A stretch of DNA of 33,079 nucleotides from Candidatus Hydrogenedentota bacterium (GCA_016215105.1 JACRLJ010000029.1:1-33079); one strand, 5' to 3'. Numbered from the stretch's first letter, positions 23,718 to 33,079 are shown. A program made the numbers and translations. Notes: generated by a model from the letters alone, not told the origin.

Positions 23718-26015
23718 CTACTTCGCGGCCGGCTGCGCCTTCCCTTCCTTTGCCTGCGGCAACCAGCGTTCGAGCAAGTCGTGGCAGTTGATTACCTTCT
23801 CAGCGAGGTCCGCTGGGATGTAGAAGTAATGATTCGAGGCCTCAAATCCGATGCGCGAGTCGGCATTCTGCAGTTCGAGTAGACGCCGTGCGTTGCCGAG
23901 TTCCTCGCGAAGCAGGGATTCGATCTTCCCGAGTTCAGCCGCGCGCGTGTCCGCGCTGGGCGCCTTGGTCAGTTCGTTCCGCGCGGCTACGAAGCGGACT
24001 TGATTCGCGGCGCTGCGGAAGTGAAGGCATGACGCCTCTGCCACCCGAATCTCGTCCTGAAGCGCGCTTGCCTGAGCCGGGGGCGGCGGATTGGCGCCAG
24101 CGGGCGGCGCAAACGCCTTCAGTGCAGTGAGCGCGGCTTCGAAGCCGTCGGCAATCTTGGCAAGCTGTCCCGCGAAGACGTCCGCGGGGTACTGCCCCCG
24201 CCATTGCTCCAAATCATCGTAGGGAAATCCGACCATGGTGGCGCTGTAGCCGGTGGGCTTTTCCCAAAGGAGGTTGGCGGGACCCATCTGCATAGGTTCG
24301 GTGTACAACCCGCCGCCAAAGGGAAATTCCTTGAACGCCTCGCTAAACTGCTTCCATGCGGTGACCACCGCGCCCGCGTGCGCTGCGCCGAATCGGCGAG
24401 TGGCCACCGTCAGCATGGCCTGATCGGGCGTTGCCGGAGGAGTAGACGTCTTGCCAATCTCGGCCACCACTTCGAGATTGGGCGATGGGTAACCGCCCAG
24501 AGTCCATCCCAGCATAAGACCATCCACATGGGCGTCCCGCAGATTGGCCGCGTGTTGCGCGACATTGGCGACGGCGGGGATGTATGGAACTGCCGAGAGC
24601 TCCCACGTGTTGCCAGCCTGAATTTTCGCGATGGTTTTCAGCCCTCGCGCCCGTGCGGCGTTCCAGTGGGCCGTGGCGCGTGGCCCGGGGCCGACCGCTG
24701 AAATCGAGTACTCCCAAATGCTGCTTTTCACTCCGCCGCGATCAATGGGAATACCCCATTCGCTGCCGCTCATCAACGAGGCCTCAGCAGGAAGGGCGTT
24801 CACGGCCGCAACGGCCCACTTGTCCTGCCAACCCCAGTCCCAGGCGAGCAGGCGTGTTTTGGCGCCTGCCTTACGAATGCCGGCTTGGACCAGTGAGTTC
24901 ACTTCCGCGATGACCTCCGCGGCAGTGCGTTTCGAGCAACGCGGACAATCGGCTCCGTGCTCGTGTGACCAGCAGCTCGTGAAATTCTCGGACGCCGTAA
25001 TGGTGAAGAAGCCCCCTAAGTCCGGAACGGCCTTACAGATGCTCGCCACGGAATCGGTGAGGTAGGCTTGCACTTCTGGTGCGCTGGTACACAAGGCGGC
25101 GTGATCGCCTTCGGTAGTCCCTTTCAGCTCTGGATGCTTATCGAAGAACGGCAATGGCATCGCGCGCGGCTCGTTGAAATACAGATAGATGGAAATCCCG
25201 TGCTTACGCGCGCGCGCCACGAGCGCCTTCAGGTTTTCGAGACGCTCCTGATAGCGCTCGCTGAGCTTGGCGTCCCATGGAAACGGCGCGAGTTTGTACA
25301 ACACCGCTTGCAGCCATACCCCATCCACGCCGCTGGCCGCCATCCTCGCCAGATAGGCGTCCGGATAGGGGTCGGCGTCCTTTTCGAGAAGCGGATCGCC
25401 GTATAACGCGAAATACGAATAGCAGAACCGTGGCGAGAAACCGCTGGCGGGCGGGACCGGACTCGGCTCGGACATCGGGGCCGATAGCCGCTGGACGAAC
25501 CCGAACAGCGGGTCGTGCGGCCCGTTCAAGCCCTTCGGGAGCTTGTCGCGCACGATCTTTCCGATGGCGCGCTCGCGGGCCAGCGCGGCCTCGTCCGGCG
25601 GCGAATACTTCAACGGCGCGCACTTCGGTTTCAGACTTCCGAGTTTGATGTAGAGGAAATCGTCCTCTCGCAAGGTATAAGCAAGTTGTTCCGGGGTCCA
25701 ATCCAGGAGGGTGAGTAACTGTTCGTACGGCAACACGTGCCAGTTTCGCCGAATCGCGGTGATATACGAACGCTTCTGAACGTCCGGAGTGATTGTTGGG
25801 GGATCACCGAGACCCATGGCCTGGCCCATCCGGACCATGTCCGCGGGCGCCGCGCCCAAGACCTTCGCCATCCGGTCAACCGGAACCAAGGGCCAATTCC
25901 GCCACACGAACGCATGAACCGCGTCCGGAAAATGTGGACAGGATACGGGAGAGGGCTCCGCGCCCGCCGGAAGTTCCGCTCCCGCGACTAACAAGCTCAG
26001 CATTATCGTGATCAT
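23718..26015 (-). CDS. Secreted TIM-barrel protein with N-terminal helical repeats
   Basis: This 765-residue protein has a signal-like start (MITIMLSLLVAGAELPAG). Residues about 35-70 and 86-121 are two related helical repeats: one reads RNWPLVPVDRMAKVLG and the other RNWHVLPYEQLLTLLD, each continuing P(A/E)-(D/Q)-(M/L). The region after about 195 is TIM-barrel-like (YSYFALYGDPLLEKDAD, GVDGVWLQAVLY, ISIYLYFNEPR). A conserved-looking Glu343 in TASENFTSC and a nearby Cys cluster (348, 357, 360) follow, then a C-terminal helical bundle. It resembles glycosidase-type barrels, but I cannot name a GH family. AAGGAG sits ahead of the ATG at 26013-26015, which I chose over a longer upstream frame. 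It is the last gene of the minus-strand operon and lies 85 nt after its upstream neighbour. Confidence 0.75.
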   Translation of the reverse strand: MITIMLSLLVAGAELPAGAEPSPVSCPHFPDAVHAFVWRNWPLVPVDRMAKVLGAAPADMVRMGQAMGLGDPPTITPDVQKRSYITAIRRNWHVLPYEQLLTLLDWTPEQLAYTLREDDFLYIKLGSLKPKCAPLKYSPPDEAALARERAIGKIVRDKLPKGLNGPHDPLFGFVQRLSAPMSEPSPVPPASGFSPRFCYSYFALYGDPLLEKDADPYPDAYLARMAASGVDGVWLQAVLYKLAPFPWDAKLSERYQERLENLKALVARARKHGISIYLYFNEPRAMPLPFFDKHPELKGTTEGDHAALCTSAPEVQAYLTDSVASICKAVPDLGGFFTITASENFTSCWSHEHGADCPRCSKRTAAEVIAEVNSLVQAGIRKAGAKTRLLAWDWGWQDKWAVAAVNALPAEASLMSGSEWGIPIDRGGVKSSIWEYSISAVGPGPRATAHWNAARARGLKTIAKIQAGNTWELSAVPYIPAVANVAQHAANLRDAHVDGLMLGWTLGGYPSPNLEVVAEIGKTSTPPATPDQAMLTVATRRFGAAHAGAVVTAWKQFSEAFKEFPFGGGLYTEPMQMGPANLLWEKPTGYSATMVGFPYDDLEQWRGQYPADVFAGQLAKIADGFEAALTALKAFAPPAGANPPPPAQASALQDEIRVAEASCLHFRSAANQVRFVAARNELTKAPSADTRAAELGKIESLLREELGNARRLLELQNADSRIGFEASNHYFYIPADLAEKVINCHDLLERWLPQAKEGKAQPAAK

Positions 26016-26100
26016 CGTGACTCCTTGGGATTCCTGGCGTTCACACCACCGCCTGGCGTACACCGTCCCCGCAGTTTCGTGAACGCGCCTCATTGGCGGC

Positions 26101-28806
26101 CTATTTGTTGTTTTGCCCCGAAGCTTCGAGTACCCGTTGAATCGCCGAATCCAGCCACCACCGGTAATCATCGTCCAAAGAGGCGTCGCGGGCCTCTCGC
26201 AGGGCAGGCAGACTTTCCGCCGGTCTTTGCGAAAGATTATGCACCGCGGTCTTTCGCTTTTCATAATCGGTAGATCGAAGGTCCGCAATCCACTGTGTGA
26301 TTGGCGGGGCTTCGGAATCTTTGACCGCCGTGGTATCGAAGCGCACCACAAGGGGTGTGGGATCGGCGCGGAGATCGTCGCTCGTGACTGCGCTGACTTC
26401 GATACGATGCTTGCCTGCGGGAAGATGCGGCGTAACGATCGTTTCCGAGAGCGCCTTTGTCCATGGGCCATCGTCCACACGTACCGTGAGAAAGCTTCCT
26501 TCGCGGGGCGGCTCCATCGTTAGTGTGACTCCCGTAGCAGACAGCTCCTGACTTTTGGCGACGGTCTCCGGTTTGGATTCTTGGAGGGACACCTTCAAAT
26601 AGTGATGTCCATCTTTTTCGTAGTGAAGGAAGCAGTTGCCGGTGGGATCGATCAGGGCGGCGTCCAGAGGCGGCAAGCTATCGAGGGCGGCGAATCGTTC
26701 GTCATGGAAGACGTTTGCGCATACGTCGTACCCGGACCGGAAGAGGCGACCGCTCCACAGATTCCAAGTCCGCCCCAATCTATCCGGAATGGCGGGTGTC
26801 TGAAGGAGGTGGTTCTTTATCGCGGCGGGCGTTTCTCTTGGCGCTGGTTTGATCAATTCTTTCCACGAGCCGGCGCCAGGCGCAAACGGAATCGAATGCC
26901 ACTGTCCATCGTCGCCGCATTCCCATGTTTCCTTCCAAGTGCCCACTCGCAGACGGCCTTCCTTGCTGTAGAAACACGCGCGGTCAAAGACGTTTCCTTC
27001 CGCGAAAATGTCTTTGCGGATGCTCCAACTTTTCCATGCGCGACCCTCAAATGCATAGACCTGCTCGCTGGTGTAGTACGCCAAGCGGCCATCTGGGCCA
27101 TGCACTGGCGTACGTCCAGGGTCAGTGTATTCCACCAGGTGAATTTCCTCCGTTGCGCTATGCTCCAGCGCAGCGCCAAAAGAATCGTAGACGTGCCACG
27201 TGTCCGAGTGCGAGTCGAACACCGAAACCGGTTGCTGGACTTGCTCGGGCAGTGCCCAGATCCGAGACGCGCTGTCTATCGCTAAACACGACACACGCGC
27301 CCCGGACGTACTGGATGGAACAGGCAGGTCTCGCCATTCTGCGCCATCCCAGCGGCTCAAGGCGGGGGTATCCCCGGAACTCAGCGTGTACAGGCGGTAC
27401 GCGTCGTCTTGCAGCAGGCGTGTCTTTGTAGAAAGAGTCTCCAGTACGAGCGGTTCCGTAACCATCGCTTTCAATCTTGCCGCGGGTCTTATGACGCTGC
27501 CGCGAATTTCCCCGCCGAGCAATAGGACTTTGTCGTTTCCATATGGAGCGATACCTTCGATGGAGGAAAAAGGGAGTCCTCGGCGCCAATCGAGAGGAAC
27601 GGCCTCGTCCCTTTCTTCTGGAACGTACCACAACGATGGCTTGTAGTTCGTGACGGCCCACACATCGGAGCCGACGGCAACCAGGTTCACGATCGGCGTG
27701 ACCGCTTTCGATGTTTCGACCAGCTCTGCGCCGGGAAAAGATACCTCATTCCATGCGTCTTCGCGATAGCGCCATATCTTTTTCGGGGTAAAGGCGTACC
27801 ACGTGTCATTTTGGGAGCGAAGTGTTCTGAGCCCCGCTAATGAATCTTCGGTAATTGTCTGGCGTCTTACGCGCATCGTGGAGATATCAATATCCGTCAG
27901 ACCACAAAGCATGGTCGCATCGTCTTTCCTCGTAAATCCGATGGATTTGAACGGCGCTGTACAGGGAGCGACCGGTCCATCCGATGTGAGACGAATGCCC
28001 GAGGGATCCGCGATGGCGAACTCGAAGGAATCGCAGTCCGGCCTCGACATGGTCTGCGGAAGCAAATGCTGGTCTGGCTGCGGGTCGAGTATCAACGTAT
28101 TCCGAAGTCCTGCAGACCGGTCTGTATCCGTCAACTCCTTCATCGGTATCCAGATTCTCCCCCATCCGTCCGATGGCGCCATCTTGGGAATGCGCGAACC
28201 TGCAACGACGCGGATAATCGCGTCGCCCAACGCCGATCCGGCCGGATATGACATTAGGGATTTGGCTTGCTGCGGGTGAAGTAAGAAGGCCTTCGAGTCT
28301 CCCGTAAGTAGCCATGCCGCCATCTTGGAATCGCGAAAGACCTCTATGTGATTTGGGGTCAGCGATGCTGTCCGGGACGGCGACGGTATACACCGGCCGC
28401 GCAATCCACACAACTGAACCAGTTCTCCGGACAGGTCAAGGAAGAACTGCGAACCGTCCGGGCCCGGAAAGAACTGGGGGGCCGAAAGGTTTCCGATTTC
28501 AAAGTTGTCTCCTAGCGCCGCTATGCGCCAAGTATCTTGCTCGAGCGTAATCAGCCATGCGCTTTCCTGCGGCGGGCGCGTCGAAAAGGCCGGGGCGCCG
28601 TTAGGTAGCGTCACTGCGCCTTTTGGATACCCGCGGCAGAGCGCCCAAATCCGCCCTGTGCCGTCACGAGTGATAGCCCGAAATGCTCCGCAGTCAAAGG
28701 TGTTTCCGAGTACGATGCCTTGCCCCCATTCTCTTCCTTTTTCGGGTTCGGCGGACACTGCTCCGAATAGCAGCAGGGCGATGGCGCCGTACGCAAACGA
28801 TCTCAT
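26101..28806 (-). CDS. Beta-propeller / Ig-like / HEAT-like exported protein 2
   Basis: The 901-residue product, from the ATG at 28804-28806, has a signal peptide (FAYGAIALLLFGAVSAEP). Most of it is propeller-like, with recurring D-GRIWA and W-SVR-type blades (RAITRDGTGRIWALCRG; AIDSASRIWALPE; RLAYYTSEQVYAFEG; WKSWSIRKDI). Then come an Ig-like domain (about 740-825, VDDGPWTKALSETI; AGKHRIEVSA) and a C-terminal helical hairpin (ITQWIADLRSTDYEKRKTAV) typical of HEAT-like degenerate repeats. The layout recalls the sensor part of Reg_prop/Y_Y_Y hybrid two-component proteins but without membrane or kinase parts. The start is 1 nt after the stop of the paralogue upstream. Its role, perhaps sensing or binding a ligand, is inference. 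Confidence 0.72.
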   Translation of the reverse strand: MRSFAYGAIALLLFGAVSAEPEKGREWGQGIVLGNTFDCGAFRAITRDGTGRIWALCRGYPKGAVTLPNGAPAFSTRPPQESAWLITLEQDTWRIAALGDNFEIGNLSAPQFFPGPDGSQFFLDLSGELVQLCGLRGRCIPSPSRTASLTPNHIEVFRDSKMAAWLLTGDSKAFLLHPQQAKSLMSYPAGSALGDAIIRVVAGSRIPKMAPSDGWGRIWIPMKELTDTDRSAGLRNTLILDPQPDQHLLPQTMSRPDCDSFEFAIADPSGIRLTSDGPVAPCTAPFKSIGFTRKDDATMLCGLTDIDISTMRVRRQTITEDSLAGLRTLRSQNDTWYAFTPKKIWRYREDAWNEVSFPGAELVETSKAVTPIVNLVAVGSDVWAVTNYKPSLWYVPEERDEAVPLDWRRGLPFSSIEGIAPYGNDKVLLLGGEIRGSVIRPAARLKAMVTEPLVLETLSTKTRLLQDDAYRLYTLSSGDTPALSRWDGAEWRDLPVPSSTSGARVSCLAIDSASRIWALPEQVQQPVSVFDSHSDTWHVYDSFGAALEHSATEEIHLVEYTDPGRTPVHGPDGRLAYYTSEQVYAFEGRAWKSWSIRKDIFAEGNVFDRACFYSKEGRLRVGTWKETWECGDDGQWHSIPFAPGAGSWKELIKPAPRETPAAIKNHLLQTPAIPDRLGRTWNLWSGRLFRSGYDVCANVFHDERFAALDSLPPLDAALIDPTGNCFLHYEKDGHHYLKVSLQESKPETVAKSQELSATGVTLTMEPPREGSFLTVRVDDGPWTKALSETIVTPHLPAGKHRIEVSAVTSDDLRADPTPLVVRFDTTAVKDSEAPPITQWIADLRSTDYEKRKTAVHNLSQRPAESLPALREARDASLDDDYRWWLDSAIQRVLEASGQNNK

Positions 28807-28807
28807 C

Positions 28808-31627
28808 TCATCGCCCTTTCTCACCGGCTGTTGGCGTCGCCTTCTTCAAGGCTTCTTCGCAGCGTTGTATTGCTGAATCGATCCACCATTGCGTGTCCGC
28901 ATTGGCCTTTTCCCTTGCTTCGCGCAACCGCGGGAGCGCTTCGGCGGCGCTTGCTGCTAGAGAGGCGACGGCGTCACGGCGTTTATCATAGTCGGGCGAA
29001 GAGATCTCAGCAATCCACTGGTCGACGTTGTTGACGCTAACCGACACCTCAAGCGATAGCGTTGCCGGGGAGGGAGATATGTCGAAGTGCTCGCTGATCG
29101 CGCGGACCTCGAACGAGTGCTTGCCGCCAGCGACATTTGGCAGTCGAATAGGAACGTCCTTCGTGGCGTCGTGCCATGTCCCATCGTCCATTCGCCAGGT
29201 GTACCAATAGGTCCCGGCGGGTTCCGCGCTGGGTTCGAGCACAATTGTATTGACGTTCTCGATTCGGCCAGTCAGCCGCGTCACGGGCGGGCCTTGGGGC
29301 CGGGATATCGGGACATACGTCACACCTTGGCCACCTCCCTCGACGACGACCGCGATAAAGCCTGAGCCCAGGGGATCGGTATAGACATGTCGAATCCAGT
29401 ACCCCTGGCCAAACGGGGTAAGCTCATCGTCCGAGTAGAGCGGCAGGGATATCCCGTAGGCCGCGCGGTACACCTTTTTCCAGTACTGGAGCCAGAAAGC
29501 CCCCTGCCGGTCGCGAACACACACATCAGGATTGGCGGAGGAGCCTGCCGGTGGCGTGGCTTTGGAGTCACTACGGACGGCTCCCGGGCACGAACAAGCC
29601 GTCAAGTTGATGGAACTCGGGTCCATCTCACGCCACTCGCCCGACAGTTCTAGCAACTGCCTTTTCGCGCCCTGATATTGCAGGCGGCCTAGGGTGTCGA
29701 AACAGACGTACTCTTGGACGTACGGGTCGCGTTGATGGAGGTCCTTGCGTTTGGACCATTGCCGCCATTCCGACCCGTTCGACCACCAAACGCTCTCGTT
29801 GTCTACATAGGCGAGCTGACCTCTAGGGGCGTAGGCTATGCGCCACATACTTCCCAGTTGAGCCGCATTGTAGCCCTGCACGTATTGGGGCAAAAAGACA
29901 GGTTGCTGTGGACGTTCCCCGGCGAGGGCCTCGTGATAATTGGCATAGCGTATCCAGGTTCCTTCCTCGACAGACCCGTAGGGGGGTGGGGTGAAGATTC
30001 TGACTTGGGGGCTACCTACTATCCACAAACGCCCCGAGGAATCGAAAGCCCAGCTAGCGATATGCGGGACCATGGCCATCCTGACTTGGCCCGGGGGCGG
30101 CGTGATCTGACTTGTCGGCGGATTCCCCGACGCGCCGCTTGGGGGATCCGCGCCGAACGTGCGCCATTTTCCGGATTCCCATCGCTTGAACTCGAATCCC
30201 TCTCCGCGCATCCAAATGTACCCCGGCGCATCCTGTATGAGCGTGCCTAAGGATATCGGCTCGACGCTCGGGGTACGAGGCGGGGTTTCGACGAGTGGCC
30301 GTTCTTTGTCACTCAACCAAGACCCGTCTTTCGTAGCGAACAGTATTTCCCCGTTGGGCAGGCGCTGCATGAAGTCTACTTGAGCCAGGGAAAAACCCCG
30401 ATGGCGGTCAAACCGCTCGAGTTTACCGTCTTTCGATACGAACACGGCGCCGTTCCCGTTGTACGCGCCCACCCAAAGCCCAAGCTCGCCCCCGAGAAAG
30501 GGGCGTTCCTGCCCGAATTCAGGCGCCATTTTGTTATCGCCATCCATCGACTTAAGAAGTTCAGTCCATACCCCATCCTTTTCCTGCCAGAGGGAGTTGT
30601 GATCAGACGCATACCACGAGCCTTGATATTGAATTATGCGGGAGAGACCCCTCATGTGCTGACCTGGCGCAAGCCGGATCTCCTTGGCGGAGAGCGTGCG
30701 CACGTCCACCTCCTTTAGCGTGTGACTCATCATACCCAGCCAAAACGTGTTTTCATCTTTGGGCACAGTGAAACTCACATCGTCGTCACGCACGCGGTCT
30801 TGCGGGCTGCGCAGCAACTCGAAATGGGAATTGCGATCTACAATTGAGGTAGGCGGGAAGCCCGCGCCGAGCGTATCGAGGGGCGTTTTCGCCGCATCGA
30901 AGTTCGGATCCAGAATCAGCGCCCATTCAAGAACAGTGTCCCGATTTCTTCCCGTCGGGATTTCGTCACGCGGGTACCAGAAACGTCCCAGCGAGTCTTT
31001 CACGAATTTGACCGCTTGTGCCCCCTCCATCCTGCGTCCAAAGTACGCCCCAAGGCCGAACTTCATGATCGGGTCGTATTTCTTGGGGCCCTCAATGAAG
31101 AACTGCTCAGGCGACCCCCACACCAGCCACGGAACTCCGGAACCGTCTTCAAAAAGCAGCCAATCGCTTTCCTCGCCCTTGCCGTGCGCCAGCGGCATCC
31201 AGCGCGCTCGATCTCCACGAAGCTGGACTCCTGGCGCTTCCGAAAGACTGTTTACGGCGCATACGGTTCCATCCGGACCGGGGTAGAGGTCCTCCATCCA
31301 GAACAATTCCTGAGCGCCGGTATCGGAAATCGGTTTGATGTGAAATGTCTGAAGATACTTCAGTGCGTCCGGCGAGTACGCGAGTTTCGCGGGAGTCCAC
31401 CCCTCTTCAGTCCAACGGGCCAGGATTCGGCTACGTTCTTTTCCGAAGTACATGATTCCCCAGATTGTGTTCTTCGCGTCGGTACAGACTGCATGGACCG
31501 ACGCGTCTTTGACCGCGGCGCCCCACGTAATCGCATCTCCCCAGTCATTGCGCATAGCAGGAGGCGCGGCGAACACCGTTCGGGACATAGCCAATAGAAC
31601 TGCGAGTAGAACTGTGCGATTCGTCAT
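28808..31627 (-). CDS. Beta-propeller / Ig-like / HEAT-like exported protein 1
   Basis: This 939-residue paralogue of the following gene has a signal peptide (VLLAVLLAMSRTVFAAPP) and starts WGDAITWGAAVKDASVHAV, like its neighbour. Propeller blades repeat with GRLWIVG, WWSNGSEWRQW and LAYVDNESVWW. An Ig-like domain follows (about 785-865, WRMDDGTWHDAT; GGKHSFEVRAIS), then VNNVDQWIAEISSPDYDKRR, the same helical-hairpin tail. I chose the ATG at 31625-31627, which has a GGGGTAAGAAG stretch before it; an in-frame ATG 42 nt earlier also exists. The stop lies 1 nt before its paralogue's start and the start is 29 nt after the DUF4139 gene, so the three are one transcript. No enzyme motif was found. 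It is likely secreted or periplasmic. Confidence 0.72.
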   Translation of the reverse strand: MTNRTVLLAVLLAMSRTVFAAPPAMRNDWGDAITWGAAVKDASVHAVCTDAKNTIWGIMYFGKERSRILARWTEEGWTPAKLAYSPDALKYLQTFHIKPISDTGAQELFWMEDLYPGPDGTVCAVNSLSEAPGVQLRGDRARWMPLAHGKGEESDWLLFEDGSGVPWLVWGSPEQFFIEGPKKYDPIMKFGLGAYFGRRMEGAQAVKFVKDSLGRFWYPRDEIPTGRNRDTVLEWALILDPNFDAAKTPLDTLGAGFPPTSIVDRNSHFELLRSPQDRVRDDDVSFTVPKDENTFWLGMMSHTLKEVDVRTLSAKEIRLAPGQHMRGLSRIIQYQGSWYASDHNSLWQEKDGVWTELLKSMDGDNKMAPEFGQERPFLGGELGLWVGAYNGNGAVFVSKDGKLERFDRHRGFSLAQVDFMQRLPNGEILFATKDGSWLSDKERPLVETPPRTPSVEPISLGTLIQDAPGYIWMRGEGFEFKRWESGKWRTFGADPPSGASGNPPTSQITPPPGQVRMAMVPHIASWAFDSSGRLWIVGSPQVRIFTPPPYGSVEEGTWIRYANYHEALAGERPQQPVFLPQYVQGYNAAQLGSMWRIAYAPRGQLAYVDNESVWWSNGSEWRQWSKRKDLHQRDPYVQEYVCFDTLGRLQYQGAKRQLLELSGEWREMDPSSINLTACSCPGAVRSDSKATPPAGSSANPDVCVRDRQGAFWLQYWKKVYRAAYGISLPLYSDDELTPFGQGYWIRHVYTDPLGSGFIAVVVEGGGQGVTYVPISRPQGPPVTRLTGRIENVNTIVLEPSAEPAGTYWYTWRMDDGTWHDATKDVPIRLPNVAGGKHSFEVRAISEHFDISPSPATLSLEVSVSVNNVDQWIAEISSPDYDKRRDAVASLAASAAEALPRLREAREKANADTQWWIDSAIQRCEEALKKATPTAGEKGR

Positions 31628-31656
31628 CTTCTTACCCCCGCGTCTGGTCGCGACCA

Positions 31657-33079
31657 CTACCAAGTGCAATGCGCTGTATAGGTGATCTTCTTCTCTTCCG
31701 CAGGCTTGATCTGCACGCGGAATTCGACCGTGCCGTCAGGCAGCTTCTGGTAGGGGTCCGAGGACTCGGTGATTTCCCATTTCTTGCCGCGGTACAGATG
31801 CTCAATAACGCGGATGACGGCCTCGGTCTTGGTGTCGTTCTTCAAGGCAATCTCGAACGATTCGGTGGCGCCCATCGGCGGTTGGTCCTCTTTGAAGCTG
31901 GTCTGCCGCCGTGAACCCGAAAGGCCCTCCGCGTTCCCCAAGAACAGGCTCACCTTCCCATCAACGGGCAGGGGGCCAATCTTGTCATCACCGAGGAAGT
32001 CCAATTGCCCTTTGTTGCGTCGAAACGCATGCAGCCGGCCTGAGGGCAATGGCGACCCTGGACCGTCTTCCGGCGCATTGGTGAATTCGCCCATCGCGAT
32101 CACTTCTTTACGCGATTCGGTTCCGAGCGTCCGATTCCGCTGCGAACCTTCAAGGTAGTCCGCGCGCATGTTCGCAGGCATTTTCCAGCCGTCGTACACA
32201 TAGGCCGGCGCCAGCGCCGCCTGCTGGCGGCGAACAAACTCGACGCGCACCGGACTTCCGTCAATCAGGGCAACCGGGGCAGGGAGGGAAAAATACTGGA
32301 AGTCGGTCCGTACGGACGGAAGTGGCGCGAAGGTGCGCATCGAACGGGCGGCGGCGTACGCCGCGGCTTGATACGCGTCCGGCGGATAGTATCCTTCTTC
32401 GCCAGGACGCGCCGGTTTGTCCGGGCGATCGGTTGCAGTCGCGAGTCTCAGTTTCGCGTTGTCGAAGCTCTTGCCACAGGTATTGGTCAGGGTCATCCAG
32501 CCAACGAGTTCAAGCCCGCCTTGTTCCGTCAGAATCGCATTGTAGTCCGCCTGCCACGTAATTCCCCGTGTGACATACGACACATCAAGGTCGGCATGGC
32601 CCGCCTGTTTGGACTCCAGTGTCAGGGTCAGGGTCGGATTCAGGGTAACACCCTCGGGAAGCGGGGGAAACTGGGGTTTTCCAGGGACCTCGACGCACAG
32701 CCGTCCGTTGACCTCGATGACGGGCTGTACTCCTCTGCCTGTGTTGGAGCTCCGAAGGATCTTACCGTCAATCGTTCGCGATTCTCCCGCAGTGGTGATC
32801 ACGAACGGAATTGTGGAACCCTCGAAAATGGAATATAGGCCCTCCGGTGTCGCCACTTTGCCTGGATAATCCAACTGGAGCATGCGAACGCCCCCGGGCG
32901 CCGAGCTGTTGAGCACAAAGGAATAGGGTTCCAAGAACGCGGGCACGTTAGATACGACGATTCGGTTGGAACCCTCCTTTAGTTCAGCGGGTATGACATC
33001 GTGGACGACCGCGAAGTCACCGTCGTAAATCGTGAGATCGGCTGCTCCCGTTGGACGTGATACCAATGCAAACATGGCG
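31657..33079 (-). CDS. DUF4139-domain protein, partial
   Basis: This is the first visible gene of the right-hand operon and is cut by the window edge; the frame stays open through 33079. An ATG at 33073-33075 may be internal, since a full signal peptide seems to begin beyond the edge. The seen 470 residues begin ADLTIYDGDFAVVHDVIPAEL and continue with FVLNSSAPGGVRMLQLDYPG, a pattern of DUF4139 N-terminal strands. The C-terminal part has DLDVSYVTRGITWQADY (about 165-181), which is the family hallmark, and ends IKPAEEKKITYTAHCTW. DUF4139 proteins are exported or secreted beta-rich proteins of no agreed function. It precedes the propeller pair by 29 nt, so the genes likely work together. Confidence 0.8.
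   Translation of the reverse strand, partial: AMFALVSRPTGAADLTIYDGDFAVVHDVIPAELKEGSNRIVVSNVPAFLEPYSFVLNSSAPGGVRMLQLDYPGKVATPEGLYSIFEGSTIPFVITTAGESRTIDGKILRSSNTGRGVQPVIEVNGRLCVEVPGKPQFPPLPEGVTLNPTLTLTLESKQAGHADLDVSYVTRGITWQADYNAILTEQGGLELVGWMTLTNTCGKSFDNAKLRLATATDRPDKPARPGEEGYYPPDAYQAAAYAAARSMRTFAPLPSVRTDFQYFSLPAPVALIDGSPVRVEFVRRQQAALAPAYVYDGWKMPANMRADYLEGSQRNRTLGTESRKEVIAMGEFTNAPEDGPGSPLPSGRLHAFRRNKGQLDFLGDDKIGPLPVDGKVSLFLGNAEGLSGSRRQTSFKEDQPPMGATESFEIALKNDTKTEAVIRVIEHLYRGKKWEITESSDPYQKLPDGTVEFRVQIKPAEEKKITYTAHCTW

Noticed and set aside
26016-26480. N-terminal extension of the TIM-barrel gene to 26480.
   Set aside because: The extension lies inside the end of the upstream propeller gene, has no signal peptide, and the downstream ATG has a strong ribosome binding site and signal-like start.
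1-33079. CRISPR array, insertion sequence or prophage.
   Set aside because: No regularly spaced repeats, transposase, integrase or phage structural gene was seen.

Overview
The window looks like a piece of a high-GC chromosome from an environmental, probably uncultivated, heterotrophic bacterium. It is rich in secreted proteins and lipoproteins aimed at polysaccharides (GH28-like, BNR-type, GH101/DUF5696-like and other TIM-barrel or alpha-toroid proteins), and it carries beta-propeller proteins with a short HEAT-like tail. That mix resembles Hydrogenedentota, Planctomycetota or Lentisphaerota-type genomes. This placement is inference, because no rRNA, tRNA or universal marker gene is present.

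Left part (1-6000), minus strand unless noted. An imuA-imuB mutagenesis operon is driven by a sigma70-type promoter whose spacer is a near-perfect LexA box (2322-2341). Beyond it lies an accessory-looking, more AT-rich stretch. It holds an uncharacterised plus-strand gene (2424-3068), a PIN-domain toxin with an overlapping small partner, and a truncated second copy of the partner's start, marked by a 34-bp exact repeat. An SGNH-hydrolase lipoprotein and a PD-(D/E)XK nuclease-like protein follow.

Middle (6000-15600). This holds a six-helix membrane protein, a lipoprotein, a secreted BNR-type protein, and then a plus-strand pair for C1 oxidation: a glutathione-independent formaldehyde dehydrogenase followed by an FdhF/YdeP-type molybdopterin oxidoreductase, separated by a dispersed-type inverted repeat. 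A GH28 polygalacturonase gene is frame-disrupted, with an apparent internal deletion. A secreted double-CxxC protein comes next.

Right part (15600-33079). On the plus strand are a 59-residue two-helix membrane protein and two large secreted proteins in probable operon (alpha-toroid glycosidase-like plus GH101/DUF5696-like). On the minus strand are an SxWN-type lipoprotein, an HxlR regulator with a DUF6526 membrane protein, and a tight four-gene operon. The operon order is DUF4139 protein (cut by the window edge), two tandem paralogous propeller/Ig/HEAT-like proteins, and a TIM-barrel protein.

No CRISPR array, insertion sequence, tRNA or rRNA was seen. The items most worth following are the LexA-controlled divergent region, the four-gene propeller operon, the partner-gene remnant beside the PIN module and the nuclease-like protein. 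None of them proves a new system from sequence alone.
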